This document shows positions 32,599 through 40,238 of a stretch of 44,965 nt of DNA, piece by piece. Under the pieces are notes generated by a model, which was not told the DNA's origin, did no database searches, and saw nothing but the letters and a program-made list of their open reading frames with translations. Position 1 is the first letter of the stretch, and each line of letters starts with the position of its first letter. Both the position numbers and the translations under genes were made by a program. This stretch comes from Microcaldota archaeon (GTDB lineage: Archaea; Micrarchaeota; Micrarchaeia; Micrarchaeales; Micrarchaeaceae). The stretch covers positions 1 through 44,965 of the forward strand of contig JAJYLX010000006.1 in NCBI GenBank assembly GCA_021787495.1. The letters are read 5' to 3'.

Positions 32599-32892
32599 AT
32601 GGTAAGCGTAGCAGACGTCGTGGGCGCCCTGTCGCAGTGCAAGGACCCGGAGCTCGACGCAAACATAGTCGACATAGGCCTGGTCTACGGCATAGCTGTC
32701 GGCGAGGGCGGCGGCGTCAAGATAACCATGACGATGACCTCGCCCATGTGCCCCGTGACGGGCATAATACTCGCGGACGTCCAGCTCAGGGTCGAGGCCC
32801 TGCAGGGCGTGGGCAAGGTGGACGTCGACCTCGTCTGGGACCCAATGTGGAACCCTGAGATGATGGCAGACGACCTGAAGTACAGGAACTGA
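32599..32892 (+). CDS. MIP18/DUF59 family iron-sulphur assembly protein
   Basis: 97 residues, a stand-alone MIP18 domain. Family features: CKDPELDANIVDIGLVYGI (14-32), TMTSPMCPVTGIIL (45-58) with the conserved Cys51, and VDLVWDPMWNPEMMADDL near the C-terminus. Relatives (SufT, PaaD, CIA2) help deliver Fe-S clusters to target proteins. No other suf genes are nearby. ATG 32599 fits the TATA box. Confidence 0.9.
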   Translation: MVSVADVVGALSQCKDPELDANIVDIGLVYGIAVGEGGGVKITMTMTSPMCPVTGIILADVQLRVEALQGVGKVDVDLVWDPMWNPEMMADDLKYRN

Positions 32893-32902
32893 CCTTCCCC
32901 GC

Positions 32903-33442
32903 TCAGAAGAAATATCTGTCAAAGAGCTCCAGCTCCCTCTTCACGCCTTCGGTGTCGCTCGCGTGTATCAGGTTCTTCGTCGCCCTTTTCTCGAGGTTGG
33001 CCCTCATTATCGAGTCCTTGCTCCAGTCGCCCCTTATCGTGCCCTTCGCGGCCAGTGACGGATCCGTCTTTCCGATTACCTCCCTCAGCTTCAGCACCGC
33101 GTTCTCAGCCTCGAGCTCCATCGCTATTATCTCAGTAGAGCTTGCGTACGCACGGTTCCATGAATTCAGCTTCCTGCCTATCTGCTTCGGGTCCCTCGAT
33201 CCGAAGAGTTCTATCAGTTTATCTTCCATGTTCGCGTCGCTCATGGCCTTGAGCGTCTTGTTGCCCATGCCCACGAGCTGCTCGTCGGAGTCAAGGTAGA
33301 GCTTCTCGGCCAGCTCCTTTGAAATCCTTCCCTTCCTTATCTTCTTTATCCTGAACCCCTCGGATTCGAGCCTCGAGATTATCTTACCAACAAGCTTGCC
33401 CTCTATCGCGTCGGGCTTCAGGTAGCTGAATGTTGTCTCCAT
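32903..33442 (-). CDS. ndk: nucleoside diphosphate kinase with internal insertion
   Basis: 179 residues against a usual 130-155. It moves the gamma-phosphate between NTPs and NDPs. KPDAIEG (9-15), GKTDP (124-128), GTIRGD (134-139) and the active-site His160 in NLIHASD are all present. The excess lies at about 53-95 (GNKTLKAMSDANMEDKLIEL, then DPKQIGRKLNSWNRAY), in the region of the Kpn loop and helix that shapes oligomer contacts. Catalytic residues are intact, so it should be active. TATA-like GCATTTTAAATC at 33479-33490. Confidence 0.9.
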   Translation of the reverse strand: METTFSYLKPDAIEGKLVGKIISRLESEGFRIKKIRKGRISKELAEKLYLDSDEQLVGMGNKTLKAMSDANMEDKLIELFGSRDPKQIGRKLNSWNRAYASSTEIIAMELEAENAVLKLREVIGKTDPSLAAKGTIRGDWSKDSIMRANLEKRATKNLIHASDTEGVKRELELFDRYFF

Positions 33443-33478
33443 AAACTCACGTCTTCCATTGCATTATTTGTCTGGGAA

Positions 33479-33490
33479 GATTTAAAATGC
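33479..33490 (-). promoter_or_regulatory. TATA-like box for ndk
   Basis: Minus-strand GCATTTTAAATC about 42 bases before ATG 33442. Confidence 0.5.
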
Positions 33491-33491
33491 G

Positions 33492-33950
33492 TTATTCCTC
33501 GCGGCCCCGCGGTATATAGAAGCTGCCCTTGAGGTAGTTCTCGAGCAGCCTCTTGCTCGGGAAGTACATCGGCTCCGGCAGCCCCCTGACGCCGAACCAT
33601 CTCCATTCGGTTATCTCGTCGGGCTCCATGACCCTCGGTTCGCCCCTGAAGTCCTCGGCGAGCATGCCGACCGTGACAAAATGGGCGTGCTCATTTTTGT
33701 CATTATTGACGCAGATGACCTTTACACCGCCGACCTCTATCGAGGTTTCCTCCCTGACCTCGCGTCGAGCCCCCTCCTCGAACGACTCACCGTACTCCAG
33801 CTTTCCGCCCGGCATCGTCCAAGTGCCCTCCAGGTGTAGCTCAGAATCCGCTGCATCGGGGTTATCGTTCCGCCTGCCCAGCAGCAGCCTGCCGTCCCTG
33901 ACCAGCATCACCCCGAGCCCCACCCCTACCCTCCTCTTCTCTTCGGCCAT
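33492..33950 (-). CDS. Nudix hydrolase
   Basis: 152 residues. The Nudix box runs GGKLEYGESFEEGARREVRE at 48-67, continuing E-T-S-I; Ser takes the place of the usual last Gly. The N-terminal strand GVGLGVMLVRDGRLLLGRR is typical. The wording (PGGKLEYGES, then VNNDKNEHAHFVTVGMLAED) resembles MutT-like or ADP-sugar-type members that clean up nucleotides; the substrate is not certain. It follows the hjc stop with no gap, so the two are coupled. Confidence 0.85.
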   Translation of the reverse strand: MAEEKRRVGVGLGVMLVRDGRLLLGRRNDNPDAADSELHLEGTWTMPGGKLEYGESFEEGARREVREETSIEVGGVKVICVNNDKNEHAHFVTVGMLAEDFRGEPRVMEPDEITEWRWFGVRGLPEPMYFPSKRLLENYLKGSFYIPRGREE

Positions 33951-34370
33951 CTAATCAGCCTTCTGCGCAATGGCATTCTGCTGGACCATCTCGTCGAACT
34001 TCCTTCCTATTGCCAGCGCGTTCCTCCTCGTTATTATGTAGCCCTTGCCAGTAGGGGCCAGTTCCCCCAGGCTGATGAACAGCCAGCCGGAGCCGTTGCT
34101 CCTCCACCCTATGAACGTGTCCATCATCGTGTTGCTCTGCCACTCCTTCAGAACGTCGATCTTCTCGCGCTCGAAGGTTATGTTGCTCTTCTCCCATGCC
34201 TTGCACTCGAAGGCGAGGCCCCTCCCCTTCCGAACGGCGATTATGTCCGGAGTTATGGAATTGACGCCCGAGCCCGCGGACCTCATGACTGAGTAGCCAT
34301 TGTTCTGCAGCATCAGCATGAGCTCGCGTTCCGTCCTCGCACCCTTTGAGTAGGTCCTCATCCAATGCAC
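33951..34370 (-). CDS. hjc: Holliday junction resolvase Hjc
   Basis: 139 residues, archaeal Hjc. It cuts four-way DNA junctions symmetrically during recombination. The opening KGARTERELMLML (with E14), SAGSG (31-35), TPDIIAV (D42) and the E-x-K pair in LAFECKAW (E55, K57) form the nuclease core. GTG 34370 or ATG 34361; TATA-like GATATAAAG at 34397-34405 fits both. Upstream of and directly joined to the Nudix gene. Confidence 0.9.
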   Translation of the reverse strand: MHWMRTYSKGARTERELMLMLQNNGYSVMRSAGSGVNSITPDIIAVRKGRGLAFECKAWEKSNITFEREKIDVLKEWQSNTMMDTFIGWRSNGSGWLFISLGELAPTGKGYIITRRNALAIGRKFDEMVQQNAIAQKAD

Positions 34371-34396
34371 CGGTCTGCGCTATTATGCCACGCAAA

Positions 34397-34405
34397 CTTT
34401 ATATC
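34397..34405 (-). promoter_or_regulatory. TATA-like box for hjc-Nudix
   Basis: Minus-strand GATATAAAG about 31 bases before GTG 34370. Confidence 0.5.
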
Positions 34406-34411
34406 GGTTCT

Positions 34412-36292
34412 TCACATCCTCTCGAGCGTCCCTATCCCGAGGAGCGAGAGTGTGCCTTTCATCGCGTGCTTGAAGGCATAGAGCAGCGCTATCCTCGCCA
34501 TCTGCTCGTCCTTTCGCTCGGCCTTCAGCACTGGTACCTTCTCGTAGAACCTGCTGAACTGCGCGGCGAGGGCGCCGGCGTAGTCCGTCAGCACGTTGCT
34601 CCTGTGCTCCGCGCACGCCTTCTCCGTGATCGCACCGCACTTTGCTATCAGCTTGACCAGCGCGAACTCCTCGTCGCCGCCGAGTTCGGAGAGAGATTTG
34701 CCCGAGACCCTCGCCCCCATTTCGCTTATGCCCGAGTTCTCTATGATCCTCGACGCGCGCGCGTACATGTACTGGCAGTACGGCCCAGATATGCCCTCGA
34801 AGTTCAGCGCTGTCTCCCAGGAGAAGATGATCTTGCGCTCCGGAGAGACGCGCAGCGTCTCGAACTTTATCGCGGCCAGTGCTACCTCCTTTGCGACCGT
34901 CTCCTTCTCGGAATCGGCGAGCTTCAGCCTGTCGCTTATGAGCTGCGACGACTTCTCCCTCGCCTCGCTGAGAAGGTCGTCGGCCGTGTATCCAGCTGTG
35001 CCCTTCCTCCCGGAGAACTTCCCGCTCTCAAGCTCGACCACGTTGTACGCGAGGTGCACAAGCCCCCTGGCCATGTCTGGCCTGCCCATCGCGTCGAACG
35101 CGAGCCTGACGACGTCCTGCTCGTACGATTGCCCTATGTCTATGATGTTGACGGCCTTGGCCACCCTGCCGTAATCCATCCGCCTGCCCTCGCTCGAGGT
35201 TATATTCAGCGGGGAGCCGTTTGGCTGCTTCTCCAGAAGGGGCCTGTAAGTGAACGGGTCCTCTATCAGCCCGAACTTCCACATGTGGAACGCGATGTCC
35301 TTCGCGGCATAGGTGGCTGCGCCGTTGCTCCTCACGAGAACCTTGACCGTCTCCTTTAGCCCCTGCATCGATGCAGGGAGGCTGCCGACCCTCTCGAAGT
35401 CCATTATAGTGCAGCCAGAGTACTTGCCGGCGCCCTCCTTCCTGACGACCCCGCTCCTCCCGAGCCTGTCCAGCGCCTTCTCCAGAATGCGCGAGCGTAT
35501 TATGTCGCTCTCGCATATCAGCACGTCATGGTATATGTTGTAATCGAACGCCGTCTCGTACTGCGCGAGCACGCACTTCTCGGCTATGTCGCGGAGCATC
35601 TTCGACTCGTACGTCCCGTCCTGCTCCGCGAGCCGCATCAGCCGGTCCATGTCGTCCTTCATGTCCCTCCCTTCCATCGCCCTGTTCACGCCGGCATAGA
35701 GCTCGCCGAGCCACTGGTCGTACTTCCTGTCCGGCTGGCTGCGCAGGTTCATCACGCCCCAGAGCAGCTCAATCATCTGAAGCCCCATATCGTCTATGTA
35801 ATCCTCACGCTCGACCGAATAGCCGCACGCGGAGTAGAGGTTAGCAGCCGTGTCGCCTATCAGAGCGTTGCGAAGGTGGCCTATGTGCCATGGCTTGTTA
35901 GGGTTGACGCTCGGATATTCGATTATGACCTTCTCCCCTTTCCCCACGTCGGAAGACGCGATGCCCTCCGCCCTTGCGAGCGCCTCCTCTACGACGCCCC
36001 TCGAAAACGCGCCGCGGTCCAGGTAAAAGTTAAGGAAGCCGTTCTCCGCCTTGACAGAATCGACGGACCCCGGCTTCTTTACGCTGTCGCATATCTGCTG
36101 CGCCACCACTCTCGGGTCCACGCCCTTCTGCTTCGCGATCTTGAACGCCACAGAACAGGCGACGTCACCGAAGCCCTTCTCAGGCATGGTTACGTCGTTC
36201 TCAAGGCTCTCGGCCCCGAAGCCGTTCTCCGCCAGCGCCTCCGCTATGCTGTCCCTGATTTCCGACATGACTTTGCCGTAGAACGCCGCCAT
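34412..36292 (-). CDS. argS: arginyl-tRNA synthetase
   Basis: 626 residues, class I. It charges tRNA-Arg. An N-terminal Add-1 domain (1-115), then NPNKPWHIGHLRNALIGD with HIGH at 136-139, and a C-terminal anticodon-binding DALR domain (about 510-626, GPYCQYMYARASRIIENSGI at its start). The KMSKS element is degenerate (around SSEGRRMDYGRVAK), as is common in ArgRS. It follows nnrD after four bases in the same direction. Confidence 0.95.
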   Translation of the reverse strand: MAAFYGKVMSEIRDSIAEALAENGFGAESLENDVTMPEKGFGDVACSVAFKIAKQKGVDPRVVAQQICDSVKKPGSVDSVKAENGFLNFYLDRGAFSRGVVEEALARAEGIASSDVGKGEKVIIEYPSVNPNKPWHIGHLRNALIGDTAANLYSACGYSVEREDYIDDMGLQMIELLWGVMNLRSQPDRKYDQWLGELYAGVNRAMEGRDMKDDMDRLMRLAEQDGTYESKMLRDIAEKCVLAQYETAFDYNIYHDVLICESDIIRSRILEKALDRLGRSGVVRKEGAGKYSGCTIMDFERVGSLPASMQGLKETVKVLVRSNGAATYAAKDIAFHMWKFGLIEDPFTYRPLLEKQPNGSPLNITSSEGRRMDYGRVAKAVNIIDIGQSYEQDVVRLAFDAMGRPDMARGLVHLAYNVVELESGKFSGRKGTAGYTADDLLSEAREKSSQLISDRLKLADSEKETVAKEVALAAIKFETLRVSPERKIIFSWETALNFEGISGPYCQYMYARASRIIENSGISEMGARVSGKSLSELGGDEEFALVKLIAKCGAITEKACAEHRSNVLTDYAGALAAQFSRFYEKVPVLKAERKDEQMARIALLYAFKHAMKGTLSLLGIGTLERM

Positions 36293-36296
36293 GCTT

Positions 36297-37187
36297 TTAC
36301 CTGTCGAACCTCTTCAGGAATGAGGGAATCGCATCTATTAAATCTGTCGCTATGATGTGGTTGCCCATCCTCCTGTGGAGGAGGTCGCCGATCATGGAGT
36401 GCGCGGTAACACCCGCGACGGCGCTCTCGAACGACGGGGCGCCGGACGCGGCGTACGCGGCGATCATCCCTGCCAGCACGTCACCCGTCCCCATCGTGGC
36501 CAGCGCCGGAGTCCTCGCCCTATTCACCTTTACGGACGCGCCGTCCGTTATCACGGTATCATGGCCCTTGAGCACAAGGGTGCAGCTGTACCTTTCCGCA
36601 AATTCAACGGCCTTCTCCATCCGGTCGTCGAGGTCGTCCGAGACGCTATAGCCCAGCCTGGTGAACTCCCCAGAATGCGGCGTCATTATCACGTCAGTGG
36701 TGAGCTTGGTGCCGCGGCGCAGCGCGGCCTGCATCGCCCCAGCGTCCAGCACCACCCTGTTCCCCTTCCCTGATTCCCACGACATTATGTTGCTGATGGA
36801 CCCCGCCACAAGGCCGCGCGGCTCTATTCCTGGACCAACGACAAGCACGTTGTGCACCACGGCACCGATGGCCCTGAGCAGGGCGACGCTTCCTGCGGAC
36901 TCGGAGAACGACCTGACGGTCAGCACCGCCGACCTGCTCTTCTCAAGCCTCTCAACGCTCCTGCTCACGAGCAGGTTGGTGTAGCCGGTGCCCGTCCTGA
37001 GCGCCGCGAGCGCCGCATTGGAGCATGCCGCGGAGAGCGCCGGGGCGCCCGTATAGACCCTGCTGCCGCCGAGGACCAGCACGCTGCCGTTGCTGTATTT
37101 GTTGGAGTACCGTCCCCTCGGCAGGGTCGCCCTCCTTATGTCGGCGGTTGTCGTGAAAAGACCGCCCCTTTTTGCCGCCTCCGCCAT
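36297..37187 (-). CDS. nnrD: ADP/ATP-dependent NAD(P)H-hydrate dehydratase
   Basis: About 296 residues, matching the YjeF C-terminal (carbohydrate kinase-like) domain that repairs hydrated NAD(P)H. LGGSRVYTGAPALSA (near 40-54), MTPHSGEFTRLG (about 168-179), TLVLKGHDTVI and the catalytic Asp in TMGTGDVLAG are seen. The epimerase (NnrE) domain that is often fused at the N-terminus is absent, so it must be separate or missing. ATG 37187; TATA-like ATTTTATAC (37230-37238) serves it and, on the other strand, the AbrB-like gene. Upstream of argS. Confidence 0.9.
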   Translation of the reverse strand: MAEAAKRGGLFTTTADIRRATLPRGRYSNKYSNGSVLVLGGSRVYTGAPALSAACSNAALAALRTGTGYTNLLVSRSVERLEKSRSAVLTVRSFSESAGSVALLRAIGAVVHNVLVVGPGIEPRGLVAGSISNIMSWESGKGNRVVLDAGAMQAALRRGTKLTTDVIMTPHSGEFTRLGYSVSDDLDDRMEKAVEFAERYSCTLVLKGHDTVITDGASVKVNRARTPALATMGTGDVLAGMIAAYAASGAPSFESAVAGVTAHSMIGDLLHRRMGNHIIATDLIDAIPSFLKRFDR

Positions 37188-37229
37188 GCGCAAAAACCCT
37201 TATAAGCCTTCTATGCGCTATCATTCACT

Positions 37230-37238
37230 GTATAAAAT
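37230..37238. promoter_or_regulatory. shared TATA-like box between nnrD and the AbrB-like gene
   Basis: GTATAAAAT on the plus strand is centred about 23 bases before codon 37257. On the minus strand it is about 47 bases before ATG 37187. A second palindromic TATA-like GGCTTATAAGG is at 37198-37208. Confidence 0.5.
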
Positions 37239-37256
37239 TAAAAGTGTGGTGGTTGG

Positions 37257-38120
37257 ATCTCGAAGGTATACAAGAGGGATAACAAGCTCGTCATCGTCGT
37301 GCCGTACGACGTGGTCTCGGCCCTCGGCATCAGGGAGGGGGACGACGTCGACTTCCTCAAGTACAACGACAGCACCTTCATCTTCGCGAAGAAGAGCGAC
37401 CTCGTGAACGCGCTCACCGGAAACAGGCAGGCCGCCCCTTCCGCGGCGAAGGCGCCGGCGCCATCCCCTGACCGCCCTAAACAGGGGGTGAACGCGGAGG
37501 AGCTCGGGGTCCTCAAGAAGCTAGACACCGTGAGGTACAGGGACCGCACGCGCGACAGCGTGCACAGGCTTCTCGACTCCAGGGAGAACGCGGTGCTGCA
37601 GGGCCTACTGAAACGCAAGGCCGTGACGCTCTTCAAGAAGGAGGGCGAGAGCGAGTACAGGTACGGCATCTCCAAGGAGGTCTACAACGAGTTCCTGTAC
37701 GGGAAGCGCGGCCCCGGGAAGCCCAACATCGTCGAGCCGGAGAGGCATGCCACGAAGGGCTGGACGGTCAAGCTCAAGGAGCAGAACAGGTACGCAGAGG
37801 AGCTCGAGGCGAACGGCTACCTCGTCGTACCGACGGAGGTCGAGGCGACGACCCTCTCCACGCTCCTCGAGGAGAGCATACGCCTTGGACTGGTCATAGG
37901 GACCAGGGCGTTCAACAAGAAGTATTATGTCGCGCTCAAGAGCTTCGTCGCGCAGAACGCCAACCCAGTGCTGAAGCTGATAGAGGGTAGGGGCGTCGGC
38001 ATAGCCGACATAGCGAGGGCGCTGAAGGTCGAGGAGGACGCGGCGAGGGCCGTGCTCTACCTATTGTCGGAGAGCGGGGAAGTGACAGAAGTGAGGAGGG
38101 ACGTCTTCAAGGCGGCCTGA
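37257..38120 (+). CDS. AbrB/SpoVT-like DNA-binding protein with C-terminal helical region
   Basis: About 287 residues. The N-terminal strands SKVYKRDNKLVIVVPYDVVS, then LGIREGDDVDFLKYN, have the swapped-hairpin AbrB pattern, so the protein probably binds DNA as a dimer. A Pro/Ala linker (about 60-75) leads to a long charged region. Near the C-terminus (VGIADIARALKVEEDAARAV) is a winged-helix-like unit. In this frame there is no ATG, GTG or TTG between the TAA at 37239-37241 and GTG 37299. Starting at 37299 would delete the first strand, so I place the start at ATC 37257, close to the predicted transcript start. This non-standard start, or a sequencing error, needs checking. Target genes unknown. 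Confidence 0.65.
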   Translation: MSKVYKRDNKLVIVVPYDVVSALGIREGDDVDFLKYNDSTFIFAKKSDLVNALTGNRQAAPSAAKAPAPSPDRPKQGVNAEELGVLKKLDTVRYRDRTRDSVHRLLDSRENAVLQGLLKRKAVTLFKKEGESEYRYGISKEVYNEFLYGKRGPGKPNIVEPERHATKGWTVKLKEQNRYAEELEANGYLVVPTEVEATTLSTLLEESIRLGLVIGTRAFNKKYYVALKSFVAQNANPVLKLIEGRGVGIADIARALKVEEDAARAVLYLLSESGEVTEVRRDVFKAA

Positions 38121-38129
38121 CTTGGCTAG

Positions 38130-38285
38130 TCAGAGCAGGCTGAGCTTGTCCGCGACCATTATGACCACGGAGAAGGCGAGGATCACCGCGATCATTATCT
38201 TCGGGTTTATGAGCGGGCCCTTCGTAGGGGCGTCGTAGAAGCTCATTATGCCGGCCTGCGACTGCGGCGAATAAAGCGTTGCCAT
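38130..38285 (-). CDS. secG: preprotein translocase Sec61-beta subunit
   Basis: 51 residues, too short for many gene finders. It reads MATLYSPQSQAGIMSFYDAP, then KGPLINPKIMIAVILAFSVV. The N-terminal QSQAGIMSFYD and the Pro-Lys before a single C-terminal membrane helix are hallmarks of archaeal Sec61 beta, the small accessory part of the SecYEG channel. ATG 38285 follows TATA-like CCTTTAATAATC (38314-38325). It stands alone, tail to tail with the AbrB-like gene. Confidence 0.85.
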   Translation of the reverse strand: MATLYSPQSQAGIMSFYDAPTKGPLINPKIMIAVILAFSVVIMVADKLSLL

Positions 38286-38313
38286 CTCTATCGCTTTCCT
38301 TATGATAACTGAA

Positions 38314-38325
38314 GATTATTAAAGG
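38314..38325 (-). promoter_or_regulatory. TATA-like box for Sec61-beta
   Basis: Minus-strand CCTTTAATAATC about 35 bases before ATG 38285. Confidence 0.55.
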
Positions 38326-38371
38326 CTTGGCATTGTAAATGTGAACGTGTGATTGTCTGGCAGACCAAGGA

Positions 38372-38914
38372 GTGGCTGTGCCGCCTCTGTACCCGAACAG
38401 GTCCGTAGATCCTGACCCGCGGCAGGGCGATCCCCCGATGCGGTTCAGGGAGCCATCGGTCAAGCTCGAGGGCCCGCTCTTCTTCTGGATAGGCTTCATC
38501 ATAGTGGCGCTGGTGCTGCAGCTCGTGGCGAAGGGCGCGATAATCGGGAACGGGCCGCAGGCGGACGTCCTGGGCGGCTACCTGCTCGACGTATCGGACT
38601 ACATAATAAACCTGCCCGGCATCCTGATCTTCCCGTTCCTCGTCTCCATCTGGATAGGCGAGCGGGTCAGCAAGGCATCAGAGGAGATGTCAAAGGCCTT
38701 CATGACCTCGATAATAAACGCGGCTTACACCGCGCTGATATACGCGATAAGCATCTTCATTGTCTTCCTGCTGCTGAACGTGAGCTCGCTCAAGCAGCTG
38801 ATCAGCGCGGACAGCATAACCATGATAGTCGTCACCGTGCTGGTGCCGGTGGGCATACTCTTCGCCTTCATGACCATATTCTCGCTGCTCGCCTTCGCCA
38901 GGAGGACGAGGTAG
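38372..38914 (+). CDS. hypothetical multi-pass membrane protein, 180 aa
   Basis: A Pro-rich N-terminus (PPLYPNRSVDPDPRQGDPP) and four likely membrane helices (about 36-57, 80-93, 113-136 and 145-175). The second loop holds a charged amphipathic stretch (GERVSKASEEMSKAFM). No family recognised. GTG 38372 or GTG 38378, with AAGGAG close by. It lies between Sec61-beta (divergent) and the Fic gene; membrane topology is the only thing shown. Confidence 0.6.
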   Translation: MAVPPLYPNRSVDPDPRQGDPPMRFREPSVKLEGPLFFWIGFIIVALVLQLVAKGAIIGNGPQADVLGGYLLDVSDYIINLPGILIFPFLVSIWIGERVSKASEEMSKAFMTSIINAAYTALIYAISIFIVFLLLNVSSLKQLISADSITMIVVTVLVPVGILFAFMTIFSLLAFARRTR

Positions 38915-39064
38915 GTTGATTAGGGCCGCGCCGCAGAAACTTTAATCCGCCGCGCTGTAGTTAAAGATTCCTTAACCTGCCGGAATCTGATTAAAGAAAA
39001 ACGGTAAAAAGTTTAATTAAAGCGATAGCTATTTAAATTTCGATGTATATGACTTAATGATTGG
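38915..39064. promoter_or_regulatory. AT-rich leader of the Fic gene with inverted repeat
   Basis: TATA-like GCTATTTAAATTT at about 39028-39040 is some 31 bases before ATG 39065. Upstream, GATTCC and GGAATC form an inverted repeat (about 38966-38987), and TTAAAG recurs three times on the plus strand, with further TTAA-rich variants. A regulator could bind here; this is inference. Confidence 0.4.
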
Positions 39065-40231
39065 ATGGACGTATCGGGGTTCAAAAGGCCCTCCGGCCGG
39101 CTGATAAGGAACGCGCGGAGAGGCTACTACTCATTCATACCGCCCGGCCTGCCTGTGAGGTTCGAGAAGGACGACGAGTTCATAGACCTGCTCGCGAGGG
39201 CGAGTCAGAAGCTCGGGGAGCTCAACGGTCTGGGGAGGGCGCTGGACGAGACGCTGGGGAACGTGACCAGGAGGCTGATAATCCCGTATCTGAGGAACGA
39301 GGCGGTGCTCAGCTCGAGGATAGAGGGCACGCTTAGCACGCTGCAGGAGGTCATGGAGAACGAGATAGGCATAGCCCCGCTGGACGAGGATTCCCGCGGC
39401 AGCATGCGCGAAGTCATGAACTACGTGATAGCTCAGGACGCCGGCATGGACATGATAAGGCACGGAAGGGAGATAAACGTGACGTTCGTGAAGCGGCTCC
39501 ATGCGCTGCTCCTCAAGGGCGTGAGGGGGGAGAAGGCGGTGCCAGGGGAGCTCAGGGCCCTCCAGAATTACATCTCGCAGCCGGGCCAGAGGATAGACTC
39601 GGCGACTTTCGTGCCGCCGCCCCCAGAGATGGTGGAGCGCCTCCTGGCCTCGCTGTTCGCCTACATGGACAGCAGCCGCGAGCCGGTGCTCGTCAAGCTG
39701 GGGATGATGCACTACCAGTTCGAGGCCATACACCCGTTCCTTGACGGCAACGGAAGGATAGGCAGGCTCCTGATGATACTCTACCTGATAAGGCAGCATG
39801 CGCTGGAGGTGCCGCTGCTTTACATGAGCGAGTACTTCGAGAGGAACAGGATGGAGTACTACTCACTCCTGCTGGAGGTGAGCAGGAACAGCGCGTACCC
39901 CCAATGGATGAAGTTCTTCCTCAATGGCGTCATAACGCAGGCAGACGCCATAATAAGGAAGACGAACATGCTGCTCGCGTACCACGACGGCCTCGTCAAG
40001 AAGATAAAGGAGGGGTCGAGCAGCGCGAAGGCGTACGAGCTCTTCCTTATGCTCTTCTCCAACCCGATAACCGTGATACCCAGGGCCGCGGACAGGCTGG
40101 GCCTGAGCTATCCTGCGGCCAAGAATGCGGTCGAGGACCTCGTCAGGCTCGGCGTGCTGAAGCAGGAGGGCAGGGGGAAGAAGGCCAAAAGGTTCGTGGC
40201 CGGCCGCATACTCGAGATCTTCAGGTCGTGA
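39065..40231 (+). CDS. Fic-family AMP-transferase with N-terminal inhibitory motif
   Basis: 388 residues. The Fic core motif HPFLDGNGRIGR (223-234) is complete, so it should transfer AMP (or another nucleotide part) to a target protein. The inhibitory helix SSRIEGTLS (83-91) lies N-terminal, marking a class II Fic whose Glu87 blocks ATP binding until it is displaced. A Fic_N-like domain covers about 20-120. The C-terminal 70 residues form a winged helix (AADRLGLSYPAAKNAVEDLV, then LKQEGRGKKAKRF), often seen in regulators that bind their own promoter. No antitoxin gene is adjacent, as expected for class II. Confidence 0.9.
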   Translation: MDVSGFKRPSGRLIRNARRGYYSFIPPGLPVRFEKDDEFIDLLARASQKLGELNGLGRALDETLGNVTRRLIIPYLRNEAVLSSRIEGTLSTLQEVMENEIGIAPLDEDSRGSMREVMNYVIAQDAGMDMIRHGREINVTFVKRLHALLLKGVRGEKAVPGELRALQNYISQPGQRIDSATFVPPPPEMVERLLASLFAYMDSSREPVLVKLGMMHYQFEAIHPFLDGNGRIGRLLMILYLIRQHALEVPLLYMSEYFERNRMEYYSLLLEVSRNSAYPQWMKFFLNGVITQADAIIRKTNMLLAYHDGLVKKIKEGSSSAKAYELFLMLFSNPITVIPRAADRLGLSYPAAKNAVEDLVRLGVLKQEGRGKKAKRFVAGRILEIFRS

Positions 40232-40238
40232 GACCGAG

